Assembly (NCBI GenBank): GCA_030407085.1 | Contig: CM059587.1 | Coordinates: forward strand, 43,746,501-43,810,500 | DNA: 64,000 nucleotides | Direction of reading: 5' to 3' | Source: Trichopria drosophilae | Taxonomy: Eukaryota; Arthropoda; Insecta; Hymenoptera; Diapriidae | Program-made: the position numbers and the translations under genes | In this document: piece by piece, positions 49,296 through 59,400 of the stretch | Layout of the letters: every line of letters starts with the position of its first letter | Numbering within the stretch: the first letter of the stretch is position 1 | Notes under the pieces: model-generated | The model's database searches: none | The model's input: the letters and a program-made list of their open reading frames with translations, nothing else | Told to the model about the DNA's origin: nothing

Positions 49296-49455
49296 AAGGT
49301 CCTGATCAGGTTCTGTATATTTGCCTGATCAGGGCCTTAACAGAAAAAGCGGCACACGACACACTGATAAGGGGACATGTCAAGACCTGATTTTGTTCAC
49401 AGACTTAATTATCAGGACCTGATTCCAGCCTGAATAATTTTCCGCTCGGGTAATA
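49296..49455. repeat. CCTGATCAGG motif cluster
   Basis: Two perfect CCTGATCAGG palindromes (about 49303 and 49329) and two further ACCTGATT units (about 49398 and 49427) within 160 bp, ending near 'ccgctcgggt', which resembles the end of the 48466 element. It may be a decayed relative. Confidence 0.5.
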
Positions 49456-49839
49456 TATAGAGATGTAGTTCGGCAATGTTTCATTTTCTGTTCTCCGCGG
49501 GGTTAGCATATGATTTTAAGATTACACATTAAAATTAGCTACAGGTAACCTACCTGCTCAAAATATAACGACGTAATATTAGAAAATATTGTAACTTTTC
49601 ATTAGTTATCTTGCAATAGTGTCGTTTTCTACTGGGCTATTTTTAAAATATAATCGATATTAAATTCAAATTGATTTGAATATTTTGAAACTCCCGGATA
49701 TAATTACATTATAAATTCATGCAACTTTATTATCGTCGCACGGAATTGAATCAGTTTATGAAAATGATTCATAAATTTATTTGGAAACAATTTACTTTCA
49801 CGCCTGAATGAGCTATAAGTAAAGACATAAATCATTATC

Positions 49840-50400
49840 AGAAATCCGCTGAAGGTGTCGAATTATTCTTCTTCTTGCAACAATTACTGGAAACCACCGC
49901 GAACGACGGTCATTTGCATTTGAAATCAAAACAGGTGAAAACGGTATTATAATTATCCGGCGAGCAATCATGAAACCGACGACAGCTTTGGCGTTTAAAT
50001 CGCGGGATTTTCCATTTTCTCGTGGTCTTTTTTGTTATTAATTTCGCGTTCGAAATACTCGAATCGGCACATTATTTTCCATGGAGTTATTCAAACAACG
50101 CCTGCTCAGATATACATAAGCTAAATGACAATTAGAGGCTCAGTCGACTGAATTATTCATTCGGTGTCGTTATCCGCCAATCAAATGCGAGATCCGATCT
50201 GCCGCTCCGAATTAATTGAGCGAGCTGCCCGGCCGTCAGATTCGCGACGGTGATGTATGAGTTACTCGCTTTTCGTTTACAACGTTACAGTTCACGAGCC
50301 CCGTCATTAATTCCGCAAATTATAATTCTGCGCGAAATCGCCGCGACCACCAATTATTTAGGGGCCTAACGTAAGAAAATAGCACCGTGTCAGCCTGGAC
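49840..50400. promoter_or_regulatory. candidate cis-regulatory or conserved non-coding region
   Basis: Balanced-composition DNA without coding frames, carrying about eight ATTA/TAAT cores (for example GAATTAATTGAGC near 50207 and CATTAATTCCGC near 50304) between CpG-containing patches. Homeodomain proteins bind such cores. This is only a composition-based suggestion; conservation has not been tested. Confidence 0.25.
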
Positions 50401-50889
50401 GGCGTTTAGAGGAAAATTAACGACTACCCAGCAAGTGTCGAGCTTCCAAACTAAATTACACAGATGTCGTTACTAAACACGTGGTTTAAACGTAAACATT
50501 TGTATTAGATTTATCGGTTTCATGCACGAAATGCCACTTTACAGCAAAGTAAATTTTTCTTAATCTACATTCAGTGCATGCATAACCGTTGGTCAATGTG
50601 TTTTTATCTTATATTGTCATTTCGACATTCTTGAGTCAGGTAACTAATCTTTTTACGTTTAGTTCTGACTGATTTATTTACTGGATATGCTTTCGATTAG
50701 CATTTCAACGTATGGACACTTCTTTCAATATAACTTTCTGATTCAAGAAGCGCAAAATAACGAAAAGTACTATTTCGTACCATTGGTGTAAATTTTACAC
50801 CTCTACCTAATTCGGTAGGTGTGAAAATGGACATTTTTACAAATGATGACTTAGCTAAATTCGTATCTAATATATGGGTCGTGAAATGG
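50401..50889. other. gene-free stretch
   Basis: Nothing was recognised. Confidence 0.4.
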
Positions 50890-51110
50890 CCAGTCGACTA
50901 CAGTTGACATTAGATGACTACATTCGACTGCCAGGTCGTCTAGAGAAAGTTGACTTTAGACGACTAATGAAAGTCATCTAGAAACTATTCCTTTCCACAC
51001 AAACAAAAGTCGACTTTTAGTCGACTTTTACAGTCAACATTGGGCAAAAGTCCCGGTAATAATCGATTTTCAGTCGACTTCACAGTCGACTTTAGTCGAC
51101 TTTCAATCGG
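50890..51110. repeat. AGTCGACTTT palindrome cluster
   Basis: A 220 bp patch with repeated AGTCGACT/GTCGACTTT units (about 51010-51030, 51073-51105, and earlier degenerate CAGTCGACTAC). The unit is self-complementary, so the patch could fold on itself. It is probably a degenerate satellite or element interior. Confidence 0.65.
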
Positions 51111-51185
51111 CATAGCTGATAGGTGACAGCCTTGTTCGTATAACGACGTGGCATAATATGTTTTTACCGACTGGTGTGTAAAGTT

Positions 51186-51505
51186 AATAAAAATAGTCTC
51201 AATCTACTAGACAGTCAATATATAAACGGAAGGTAAACAAAGGAGGAATTCAAAAAATTATTCTACTATAGGAAAAATAACACTACTGGTGCGAAACGCT
51301 TTTCTACAGCTTAACGTAACTGGCTGGGGTTTTGTTTCCATTTTTTCTAATAGTAGAATAATTTTTTTCCGGCCACATGTAACGACAATAATTTCATATA
51401 CGATGCCGGTACTATCACTACAGTGACGCATAGTTCTTAATTCCTCTTTTGTTTACCTTCCTTTTATATATTGACTGTCTACTAGATTGAGGCTATTTTT
51501 ATTTA
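51186..51505. mobile_element. ~320 bp inverted-repeat element
   Basis: Arms 51186-51252 and 51440-51505 are near reverse complements ('actagacagtcaatatata' against 'tatatattgactgtctact'). A second, inner inverted pair lies at 51259-51280 and 51343-51366. It is non-coding, with no clear target duplication. Confidence 0.75.
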
Positions 51506-52440
51506 CATACGGTCCAGAAAAATTTTAAATTTATTATGTGTAAAATTAACCATTGACCGTTGAATCGAATTTGTTTATTTTGTTTTGTTTTTACGTAAGT
51601 GATTTCATACGGTTTATGTTCATGTTTATAGTTTGATGTGGAAAGTTGACTAAAAATTAGTTGTTAAAATACCAATATCAATACACTGTGCCAGAGGATG
51701 TAATATTCAGCATGTAAATCGAATACTCATAGGGTTTATCTTTTAGTGTCATCATTTAAAAATTTCCGAAAATGTATGAGACTAGTTGCTAACATACACA
51801 CATTTATATATATCTTTTACAGACTTTTATTATTTGAAAGAAAATAGAAAAAACTAGAAAAAATCGGATTGAAATAGAGTTTTTATTTTTTAATATAGTT
51901 AATGGTTTCATACCTACAAATTGCACTAGATGTTAAATTGCGTCGGAATCACTCGAATTAAAAAAAAAGCGTGGTCCTGTCGAAACATTTCAGTCTCAAC
52001 TAATGATGAAATTAAAAACGCAAAAAAGAAAAAAGAAAAAAAAATGAAAAAAGAAAAAGGAAAAAGGAAAAAATATAAATTAAATCTGCGAGTTCGAGAG
52101 CATCCCCATTTCTCTACGTGAAATCACACGGATTTACTATCGACAGACAATAATAGAGCACTCCATAAGGTCGGAGATTACTATAAAGTTAAAAATCCTT
52201 AATAAAATTTCGATTTGACAGTTACATGGAACGGACTGATATGAATATGATTTGTTAGCATGCAAATATAATTTAAAGAAAAATTATGATAAATATAACA
52301 GAAAAAAGCAAATGATATATAAAAAATAACCAAAAATACACAAAGAAAAAAAAAGTTTTAGCGTTTTAATTGTTTTTACAATGGCGCACATTTTAAAAGA
52401 ATTTAAAAATATAGGTAGTTAGAAAATGCGTCTTTTGCTA
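51506..52440. other. gene-free AT-rich stretch with an A-rich run
   Basis: Contains an A/G-rich low-complexity run at about 52018-52075, which explains the Lys-rich frame 51930-52121. Nothing else was recognised. Confidence 0.5.
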
Positions 52441-52918
52441 CAGGGGAACCACGGGTTTATTACATATTTTATGGAGTTTTAATACCTCCGAATTTGGTAT
52501 TTTCATCATACGTATCCTTGTCATCGTTGTTATACTCGTCGTCCTCGTCGTCGTTCTTGTCCGCGCCCTCATTCTCGTACTCATCCTTCTTGTCCATATT
52601 GTTCTGGACGCTGACCTTGTCCTCAGGACGTTTTCATAGTCATCACCGTCATCATGGTCATCATCCCCGAGACGAAATAGCAATGACCACAACCATGCCG
52701 ATGACGATAACAACGACAATGAAGAGAACGAAAACGATAAGGATGCCAAAGACGAGGACTCCGACGAGACCAAGAACGTGGACGATGCCGATATCGATAT
52801 TCGAATGCGAGAATGAGGATGAAGACGGGGACAACGAAAAGAACATTAACATTATTTGCGATGATGAGCCATATGATGTGCCAAGGGAGCCGCGAGTTAA
52901 AAACGTTGGGAACCCCTG
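52441..52918. mobile_element. possible hAT-like element carrying inverted GAY trinucleotide repeats
   Basis: The right end reads, outward-in, CAGGGGTTCCCAACGTTTTT, a typical hAT terminal repeat. The left end CAGGGGAACCACGGGTTTAT matches only partly, and no 8-bp duplication is seen. Between them, the left half (52500-52660) is rich in TCR triplets and the right half (52690-52870) in GAY/GAA triplets, so the two halves can pair. Frames on both strands (52438-52773, 52494-52919, 52661-52948) follow from the triplet repeats. Confidence 0.45.
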
Positions 52919-53197
52919 ATCAGATGAAATTCCTTTTTCAAATATCAAAACTTATAATGACAGCATTTTTAAATTTAGTCTGGCGGCATCAATGGACACT
53001 ATTCAGGTTGCCTGAACAGCTTCAATAAATTTTCGACCGGGCCTAGTCAGCCAAAGCAAAAGTCAAACGATGAAGTAGGTAGATGCGAAAATTGCGGTCG
53101 ATGAAATGGAATAGAATGAAATTAATTACGGTGTTACACTTAAGGCTTATCCGACTGTACATATTTTAAAATATTTCATTATAATAACAATTTAAGT
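52919..53197. other. short intergenic flank
   Basis: The flank of the Copia insertion; no feature was recognised. Confidence 0.4.
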
Positions 53198-53202
53198 AGA
53201 CT

Positions 53203-53508
53203 TGTTAAGATTACCACTCTTCGTGCGTGCTTCGAGGGCAGCTCGAGAGATGGCGCGAGTGCGCCGTAATCCGCGGCGGCGTGTGCGGTGTGCCGTTCTA
53301 TCGCTGGTTCGAGTCAGTCCGCATCAGACCGCGATATACACGTGACCGGTTGCAGCAAGAAAAACAAAAGGAATCATATTACGTAAAATTATATAAAGCG
53401 AAAGATCTCGAGTGTGTACGAACGTCTGTATAAATAAAAAAACTATTTTCTTCGACTTCCACGAGGCCACGAGTCAATATAGGTTCCCTTCCATTGTTAG
53501 ATTTAAAA
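53203..53508 (+). repeat. 5' LTR of the Copia element
   Basis: 306 bp starting TGTTAAGATTACC. It has a TATA-like TATATAAA at 53390-53397 and AATAAA at 53433-53438, in the order U3-R-U5 expects. It ends TTTAAAA directly before the primer-binding site, not in the usual CA. The 68-codon frame 53227-53433 is present identically in the other LTR and is not a gene. Confidence 0.95.
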
Positions 53509-53522
53509 GGTTATGGGCCCAG
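53509..53522 (+). other. primer-binding site, initiator-Met half-tRNA type
   Basis: GGTTATGGGCCCAG begins at the first base after the LTR. It is complementary to the anticodon stem-loop region (TGGGCCCATAACC) of insect initiator tRNA-Met. Copia of Drosophila primes from the same internal, cleaved tRNA position and not from the tRNA 3' end. Confidence 0.85.
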
Positions 53523-53771
53523 GGGACGAAATGGAATTGGCAGGAAGTTCGAGACGAGAAATAGACAGAGGTATGTACGACAGGCGAAAAATTAAGTGCG
53601 CGAATAACGACGGGAACAATGCTATGTCGTCGTGTGGCCGCGTAATGAAAACGCGTTTCTGAATTTTGTGAAGCGGACGCGCTTACACAAAAGAAGTACC
53701 GGACGCGACGCAACTTGACGACAGAAAAACGACGCGTTAGACAAAGAAAGTTCGAAAGAAAACCGACGCGT

Positions 53772-53772
<1 letters not shown>

Positions 53773-53849
<77 letters not shown>

Positions 53850-53851
53850 GA

Positions 53852-53893
<42 letters not shown>
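53773..53893. repeat. (GA)n microsatellite in the retrotransposon leader
   Basis: About 120 bp of nearly pure AG dinucleotides with two small interruptions. It produces the Ser-Leu and Arg-Glu artefact frames on the two strands. Confidence 0.95.
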
Positions 53894-53899
<6 letters not shown>

Positions 53900-53939
53900 T
53901 TCGAAACGTCCTATGAAAAAGCGCGCGCGAGATAGCAAA

Positions 53940-54191
53940 ATGGCGGACGGTGCCATTGTCGTGGTGAAGGCGTGTAGTGCACAATGGCGTTTTCTAGATT
54001 CTCGTACGAGGAAACAAAATGGCGGGAAGTTCTGTTTTTGCGGTAGAAGCGTGGAACACGTGATAGCGTTTCGCGGAATCCCGCGCGAGGGAATGCGAAA
54101 GACGAAAGCGCGACTAGTACAGTGGAGGCAACCTCACGAACAAAAATGCACCGTGGAATTTCGCGGGGGAAATTTGAACGCCTACATTTGA
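53940..54191 (+). CDS. possible upstream ORF in the Copia leader
   Basis: An 83-codon frame from ATG at 53940 (context GCAAAATGGCGG, good for insects), starting MADGAIVVVKACSAQWRFLD. It has no known domain, and Arg/Lys are scattered through it. It lies before gag in the leader, so a ribosome scanning the unspliced RNA would meet it first. It may act only as a translation-regulating upstream ORF, or be chance. Confidence 0.25.
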   Translation: MADGAIVVVKACSAQWRFLDSRTRKQNGGKFCFCGRSVEHVIAFRGIPREGMRKTKARLVQWRQPHEQKCTVEFRGGNLNAYI

Positions 54192-54348
54192 TTGAGGCGA
54201 CATATCGGTGGTTGCGTGCTCTAGGTCGGAAATCAAAATACTTAAATTTCTTTGTGGGGAAATGAATGACAGACAGAGACCGATAATGCGAGGGCCACAC
54301 ACGACAAGCATAAATATTAGCTAATAATGTTCGAAAACAATCGATTGA

Positions 54349-54529
54349 ATGCAACCTTTTGACGGCAATTTGTCTGTATGTACAGAAGCAGCAACACTGC
54401 TTCTATTTCTGAAAACGCAGGAGTTGCTGTACGACATTCCTGATAAACACCGGGATGAGAAAACGAAAGTTTGCCTGAAAGACGACAGGATAATTCTCGA
54501 GACAGATGGAGGACAGAAATATGAAATAG
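54349..54529 (+). CDS. candidate first coding exon of gag
   Basis: ATG at 54349 opens MQPFDGNLSVCTEAATLLLF; unspliced, the frame runs to a stop at 54567. At 54530 there is GTAAAT, a plausible donor after one base of a codon. An acceptor AG at 55025-55026 would rejoin in the frame of the 54981-56408 ORF. That second ORF has no ATG near its 5' end (it opens only at a TTG), so splicing would supply its start. This is inferred from phase and signal match only; no transcript evidence is available. Confidence 0.5.
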
Positions 54530-55026
54530 GTAAATCATTGAGTAAATATGATATTCTCGAAATATGACTAGTCAGGTTAAATCCCGTTAATGCACAGGAA
54601 ATGCACGAGCATGCGCATGTGTGCGCGTAAGTGTGGGTGGCACTGCTTGCGTTCGGTGGGTCACATTGGCGCGATGCGCGGGCACATGTAAGTGTATGTG
54701 TGCAAGAAAGTGTGAGTGACATTACTTGCGTTCGGTAAGTCACAACAACACGATTCCTGTGTGCGTGTGTATGATGCATGCGAGGGGTCATGATGATGTT
54801 ACTTGCGTTCGGTATATTATCATGATAATTTATCAATTATTTAACTAAATCCAAATCTATGTACATAGTAATATTCAAACACTTCTATCATAAAATATTT
54901 GGCAAAAATTAAAAATGGTCAAATAACCTTCGAATGTTAATACTTATATTTGATGTATTGTATCCTCGCCTTGATATCACTTGCATTCGGTGAATCACAG
55001 GTTTGAAATTATAATACAATTTATAG
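54530..55026 (+). other. candidate intron with TTGCGTTCGGT repeats
   Basis: GT...AG segment of 497 bp. It carries four copies of TTGC(G/A)TTCGGT at 54647, 54726, 54803 and 54981, the first three at 77-79 bp spacing and each followed or preceded by TGTGTGCG-like runs. The branch site and pyrimidine tract are weak. If it is not an intron, it is a spacer with a degenerate tandem repeat. Confidence 0.45.
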
Positions 55027-56408
55027 GGTCAGAATTTATATCGGAAGAAGAACAGAGACTACTGAAACAAGCAGTTGAGAAAGCTCAAGAGGAAGGGGAA
55101 GACTATTATATGCCATACTGCCAAAGCAAAGTGATAGATGTGAAAGAAAGACAGGAGACAGAAGTGACAGTTACAAACTTTGAAGACGGTACGACAAATG
55201 ACAGGTCACGTGACGGAAATACGACTGATAATAAATATGACGGGAATATGACAGGCAGAAAATGCGACGGTGAAACGACAGCTAAACAAGGCGACGGAAT
55301 ATCGACAGGTAACGACAGAGATTCAACGGATGAAACTGAAGACAGCCAAAATAAATATGTGCAGACAGAAAATAAAATTGGCTCTATTGAAGAGAGTTCA
55401 ATTGTCAAAGGTAAACCTCGAATTAAGTCCGATGAAGTAATATGTAAAAAAATCTTTATAAATAAAGAAAGCAAAGCAATATTATTAGAAAAAGACAGTA
55501 GGAATCGAAATAAATCTTGTGACGTAAACTGGCACCCATCGACAGGTCTGACAAATTCTTTGAACAACATTTCGGCTCAACTTCTGGAGCTAACACAGAG
55601 AATCGAAACCATGGAGAAAGACAGTGACGAGAGAGAAGAAAGACAGAATCAACGGATGGAAGAGTTCCGATCGGAATTGTACTCCGAACTGAAATTTCGC
55701 TTGGACGAACTTCAGGATGCCAGTCATGGAACCGAAGAAAAGATCAGAGAACTAGAGGAGACATGTAAATTTGAAATCGACGGAATGCGTACTCAGATCT
55801 GGAACGACAGAAAATTAACAAGAGAGGTGTGTGCCAAGACATTACGAGATATGAAGAAGATGATAGAAGAAAACGACAGAAAAGAGAATACGACAGAACC
55901 TGACAGAGCCTGGACGACAGGAAAGGTAAATAGCATTTCGAATAATTTTCATGAGACAGATGGGATTAGAAATTCAACAATGATTGACGACGACAGAGAA
56001 AATTCAAACTCAGCAGAGATCTCGCGAATTGTTCAGAGCGAATTGAAGAAGCTAAATTTAAAGAATGGTAATAATGATCTACACGATGTTTCGCGAGAAC
56101 TGAAAGACACAATAAGACATGAGTTGACCGGCAAAGATATTTCGATAAAACGCGACTACAGACTAACCAATCAAGTTAAATTTGAACATTTTTTTGACTT
56201 CTTCACTTCGGAACTGAGAGCGACTGACCTGCTGTACGTAATTGATCCCAAGACGAGACCGGCTGAGCATTTGGACGAAATGACGAAAGAAAAACATAAA
56301 TATAAAGTCAGGGACATATTGATAAACAGAATCGATCAAAGTTACCATGCTAGGGTAATGGAAATTAAAGATCCAGTAAGACTGTTAGAAAAAAATAAGA
56401 GAGATTAA
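54981..56408 (+). CDS. gag: Copia-type Gag, N-terminal extension and core, frame-broken
   Basis: A 475-codon open frame with no ATG at its start (TTG at 54981), so the true N-terminus is probably upstream by splicing. Residues about 15-50 are acidic-helical. About 75-110 contain repeated DGN-T/DGE-T units. About 193-280 form a long charged coiled coil (LLELTQRIETMEKD...). About 388-470 are the Gag core, with FEHFFDFFTSELRATDLLYV. At the A7 run 56389-56395 the frame shifts by one base: this frame stops at 56406-56408, while the Gag core continues in the frame of pol. Gag would form the particle that packages element RNA. The long N-terminal part is unusual for Copia. Confidence 0.8.
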   Translation: MHSVNHRFEIIIQFIGSEFISEEEQRLLKQAVEKAQEEGEDYYMPYCQSKVIDVKERQETEVTVTNFEDGTTNDRSRDGNTTDNKYDGNMTGRKCDGETTAKQGDGISTGNDRDSTDETEDSQNKYVQTENKIGSIEESSIVKGKPRIKSDEVICKKIFINKESKAILLEKDSRNRNKSCDVNWHPSTGLTNSLNNISAQLLELTQRIETMEKDSDEREERQNQRMEEFRSELYSELKFRLDELQDASHGTEEKIRELEETCKFEIDGMRTQIWNDRKLTREVCAKTLRDMKKMIEENDRKENTTEPDRAWTTGKVNSISNNFHETDGIRNSTMIDDDRENSNSAEISRIVQSELKKLNLKNGNNDLHDVSRELKDTIRHELTGKDISIKRDYRLTNQVKFEHFFDFFTSELRATDLLYVIDPKTRPAEHLDEMTKEKHKYKVRDILINRIDQSYHARVMEIKDPVRLLEKNKRD

Positions 56409-56451
56409 ACTGAGTGAAGTCAACCTCACCTCGACTAATATAAGAAAACGA

Positions 56452-59400
56452 ATGTATAACGTACAATATGTCCCGTCTAAAGAAAAGGCATCAGCATTTA
56501 TAGACAAGTTTGAAGACTTAATTCGTAGTTATAAAAATTTACCTGATGTACCCGATCTGTCTGAAGGGGAGAAGCGGGATGCTTTCTACAATGCTATTGT
56601 GGGAGGTGTTCCGCAGATCCAGCAGGTGGATTTTATAACTAAAACAACGACAGGCATAGGATTATCCTATGAAAAATTGAAATTATTTTTAATACAGGCA
56701 GAAAGTGTCAGAACGACATCAAAACCGCAGACGACAGCGATGATGGCGAAAGCGGACGTCAGGTGTTTTAACTGCGACGACTTTGGTCATTACGGAAAGG
56801 AATGTCCTCGTCAAGGCACAGGCGAAAGAAAGTGCTTCGAGTGTGGTATGTTCACGTCCTCGCACGTGGCAGCTACTTGTCCAAAGAGGAGGAACCAGCG
56901 AGAGACACCACGAAAGTACGACAGATTCAGGTATGATTATAAGACAAAGTTCGACACTAGACAAACAAACGACAGAACGAATTATCACAATAGAAAGAGG
57001 AGAAATGACAGCTCAAGTGACAGTGGTACAAACAAACGACTTAAAAACGAAAACTTAAGACAGAAAGACAATTACAAGAAGGGCCAAGGTCGGGCATTTA
57101 ATAGAATGAACAAAAATGAAGCAAACAAGAGACATAAGACTGCTGTACAAAATAATAAAGATCATGGTAAGTGTACGAATAATAAAGAATGTAAGAAAAA
57201 GACAATGGCTCTGAATGCAACAGATTCATATCAAAAGTCTGACAATAAAATCACCCTGACCAGATTTCTAGCTGACAGTGGAGCGACAGAGCATTTGACG
57301 AACTCTAGATTAATATTTAAGACTTTCGACGAAATTCCTAATGAAATTGTATGTGCAAACAAAGACAGAACTGCGATCTTAAAATCGGAGGGAGAAGGGA
57401 CGATTAGCGTGAAAACAATAGGTAAAAAAACATTGATTTTGGACAATGTAATATGCGCTGAGAACTTGACAGAAAATCTTCTATCCCTCCGTAAGTTTGT
57501 TGATCGGGGTCTTAGCATTTACTTAGATAACGAAAGAATAAATGTATATGATCCAATTTCGAATGAGTCCTTCGTTACTGGCATCTATAAAAAGCCGTTC
57601 TGGGTGGTTGAATTCGAAATAAATCAAACGACAGGTAATAACGGACAGAATCAGAATCGAATTACAACTTTCTTGACAACCAGAAACGCAGCTAAACGAA
57701 AGTTACAAAATGAAAACCCATCCGGAGACAGCCTTGAGAATGATGATGAAAGTAGACAGTTTAAATGTAAGACAAAGAAATATGTAGACTTTGACAGTAC
57801 AATCGCGAATAGACACATCAATAAAACGGATAAGACGACAGACGGAGCTGAGCGTGAGCACGAAGACCGAATGATAGAAACGACAGATAAACCCTCCAAT
57901 TACAATCAATCCATGTTGTGGCATGTCCGAATGGGCCATGCTTCAATTAAATATTTGAAACAATTGCAAAAAAATCATCCGGAAATAAAAAGCTTGCGAC
58001 AGACAGTTTTTGATGATACCATTATGGATTGTGAAGTATGTCAGATATCGAAAATTAATAAATTGCCTTTCAAGACAGTTAGGCACAGAGCGACAGAACC
58101 GCTGCAGATCATACATTCGGATATTATGGGCAGTATCAGTCCTTCCACTTATCCGAATAAATACAGATTTATCTGCACCTTTATTGACGACTATTCCCGA
58201 ATGGCCATAGCCTATCCCATGAAGACGAAAGATGAAACAGGCGGGTGTTTAGAATCATTCGTTAGAAGCGCCAGAAACTTGCTAGGTAGAGATGCGAAAG
58301 TTTGCTACCTGCGTACTGATCAAGGTACCGAGTATACAGGTGGTTATACGACAGAAGTTCTGAATAAGCTGGGAGCAGAGAACCAGTTGGCATGTCCTGA
58401 TACGCCACAACACAACGGTGTTGCGGAAAGGTTCAACCAAACCATACAGAAGAAAGTTCGGGCACTGATGTATGATTCTGGACTGCCAGAAAATATGTGG
58501 GACCTGGCCTTGGGTGCAGCTGTGTACGCTTATAATAGAACACCCCACGCATCAAATGATATGATTGCTCCGTTACAAAAGTTCAATCCGGACTATACGA
58601 CAGACTTGACTCAGATGAAACGATTCGGATGCTTAGCTTTTATGAAAATACAACGAAAGACAGGTCCTAAGTTTAAATCTCTAGGCAGGAGAACAATACT
58701 CGTGGGATACAAAGATACAGGATATATCCTACTCAATCCGGAAGAAGGCAAGCTATACGAAAGTCGGGATGTAAGATTCAATGAGAAGATTGTTTTTGGC
58801 GACAGATACAAGAAAACCGACATAAAATATTGGGAAAGCGTGAGTGAAGAAATAAAACCAGACACTTGGTTTGTAGAATTCGAAAAAGAAAATGAGACAG
58901 ATATTAAAGGAACTGAGGGAGAGATAAAACGACCTAGGGGACGACCGAGAAAGACTCATTTAAGTGAAATAACAAACGACAGTGTCAATGCATTACTGAC
59001 AGAAATAAACGGCGACCCTTCCTCCTATCAAGAAGCGATGGAAACAAAAGACAGACATCAATGGTCAGAAGCGATTAATGACGAGTTAGAATCCATATAC
59101 AAAAACAATGTATGGAAACTAGTGGACAGAACGACTGTTTTGAGTGAATGTGACAACCCGAACATCATTGACTCGAGATGGGTTTTGAAAAGAAAGACAG
59201 AAGCAGTTGACAAAGTAAAATACAAAGCGCGACTGGTAGTTCGTGGATGTAAAGACAGAAATACATACGATTTGCAAGAGACTTATGCACCGGTATCAAG
59301 ACTTCCGTTGATTAGATCGGTGCTGGCCATAGCGAACAAATTGGACTTAGAGATGTGTCAACTGGACGTGAAAACAGCCTTTTTGAATGGATATTTAAAC

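Noticed and set aside
52494..52948. Acidic/Thr-rich open frames on both strands
   Set aside because: Products of inverted GAY/TCR triplet repeats; they change character at the repeat junction.
53227..53433. 68-codon frame, repeated at 60734-60940
   Set aside because: Identical because it lies in the two LTRs; it overlaps the TATA box and polyadenylation signal.
53622..53984. Ser-Leu repeat protein on the minus strand and Arg-Glu repeat on the plus strand
   Set aside because: Translation of the (GA)n microsatellite.
56719..58959. Minus-strand frames of 68-95 codons inside pol
   Set aside because: Shadows of the 1387-codon pol frame on the plus strand.
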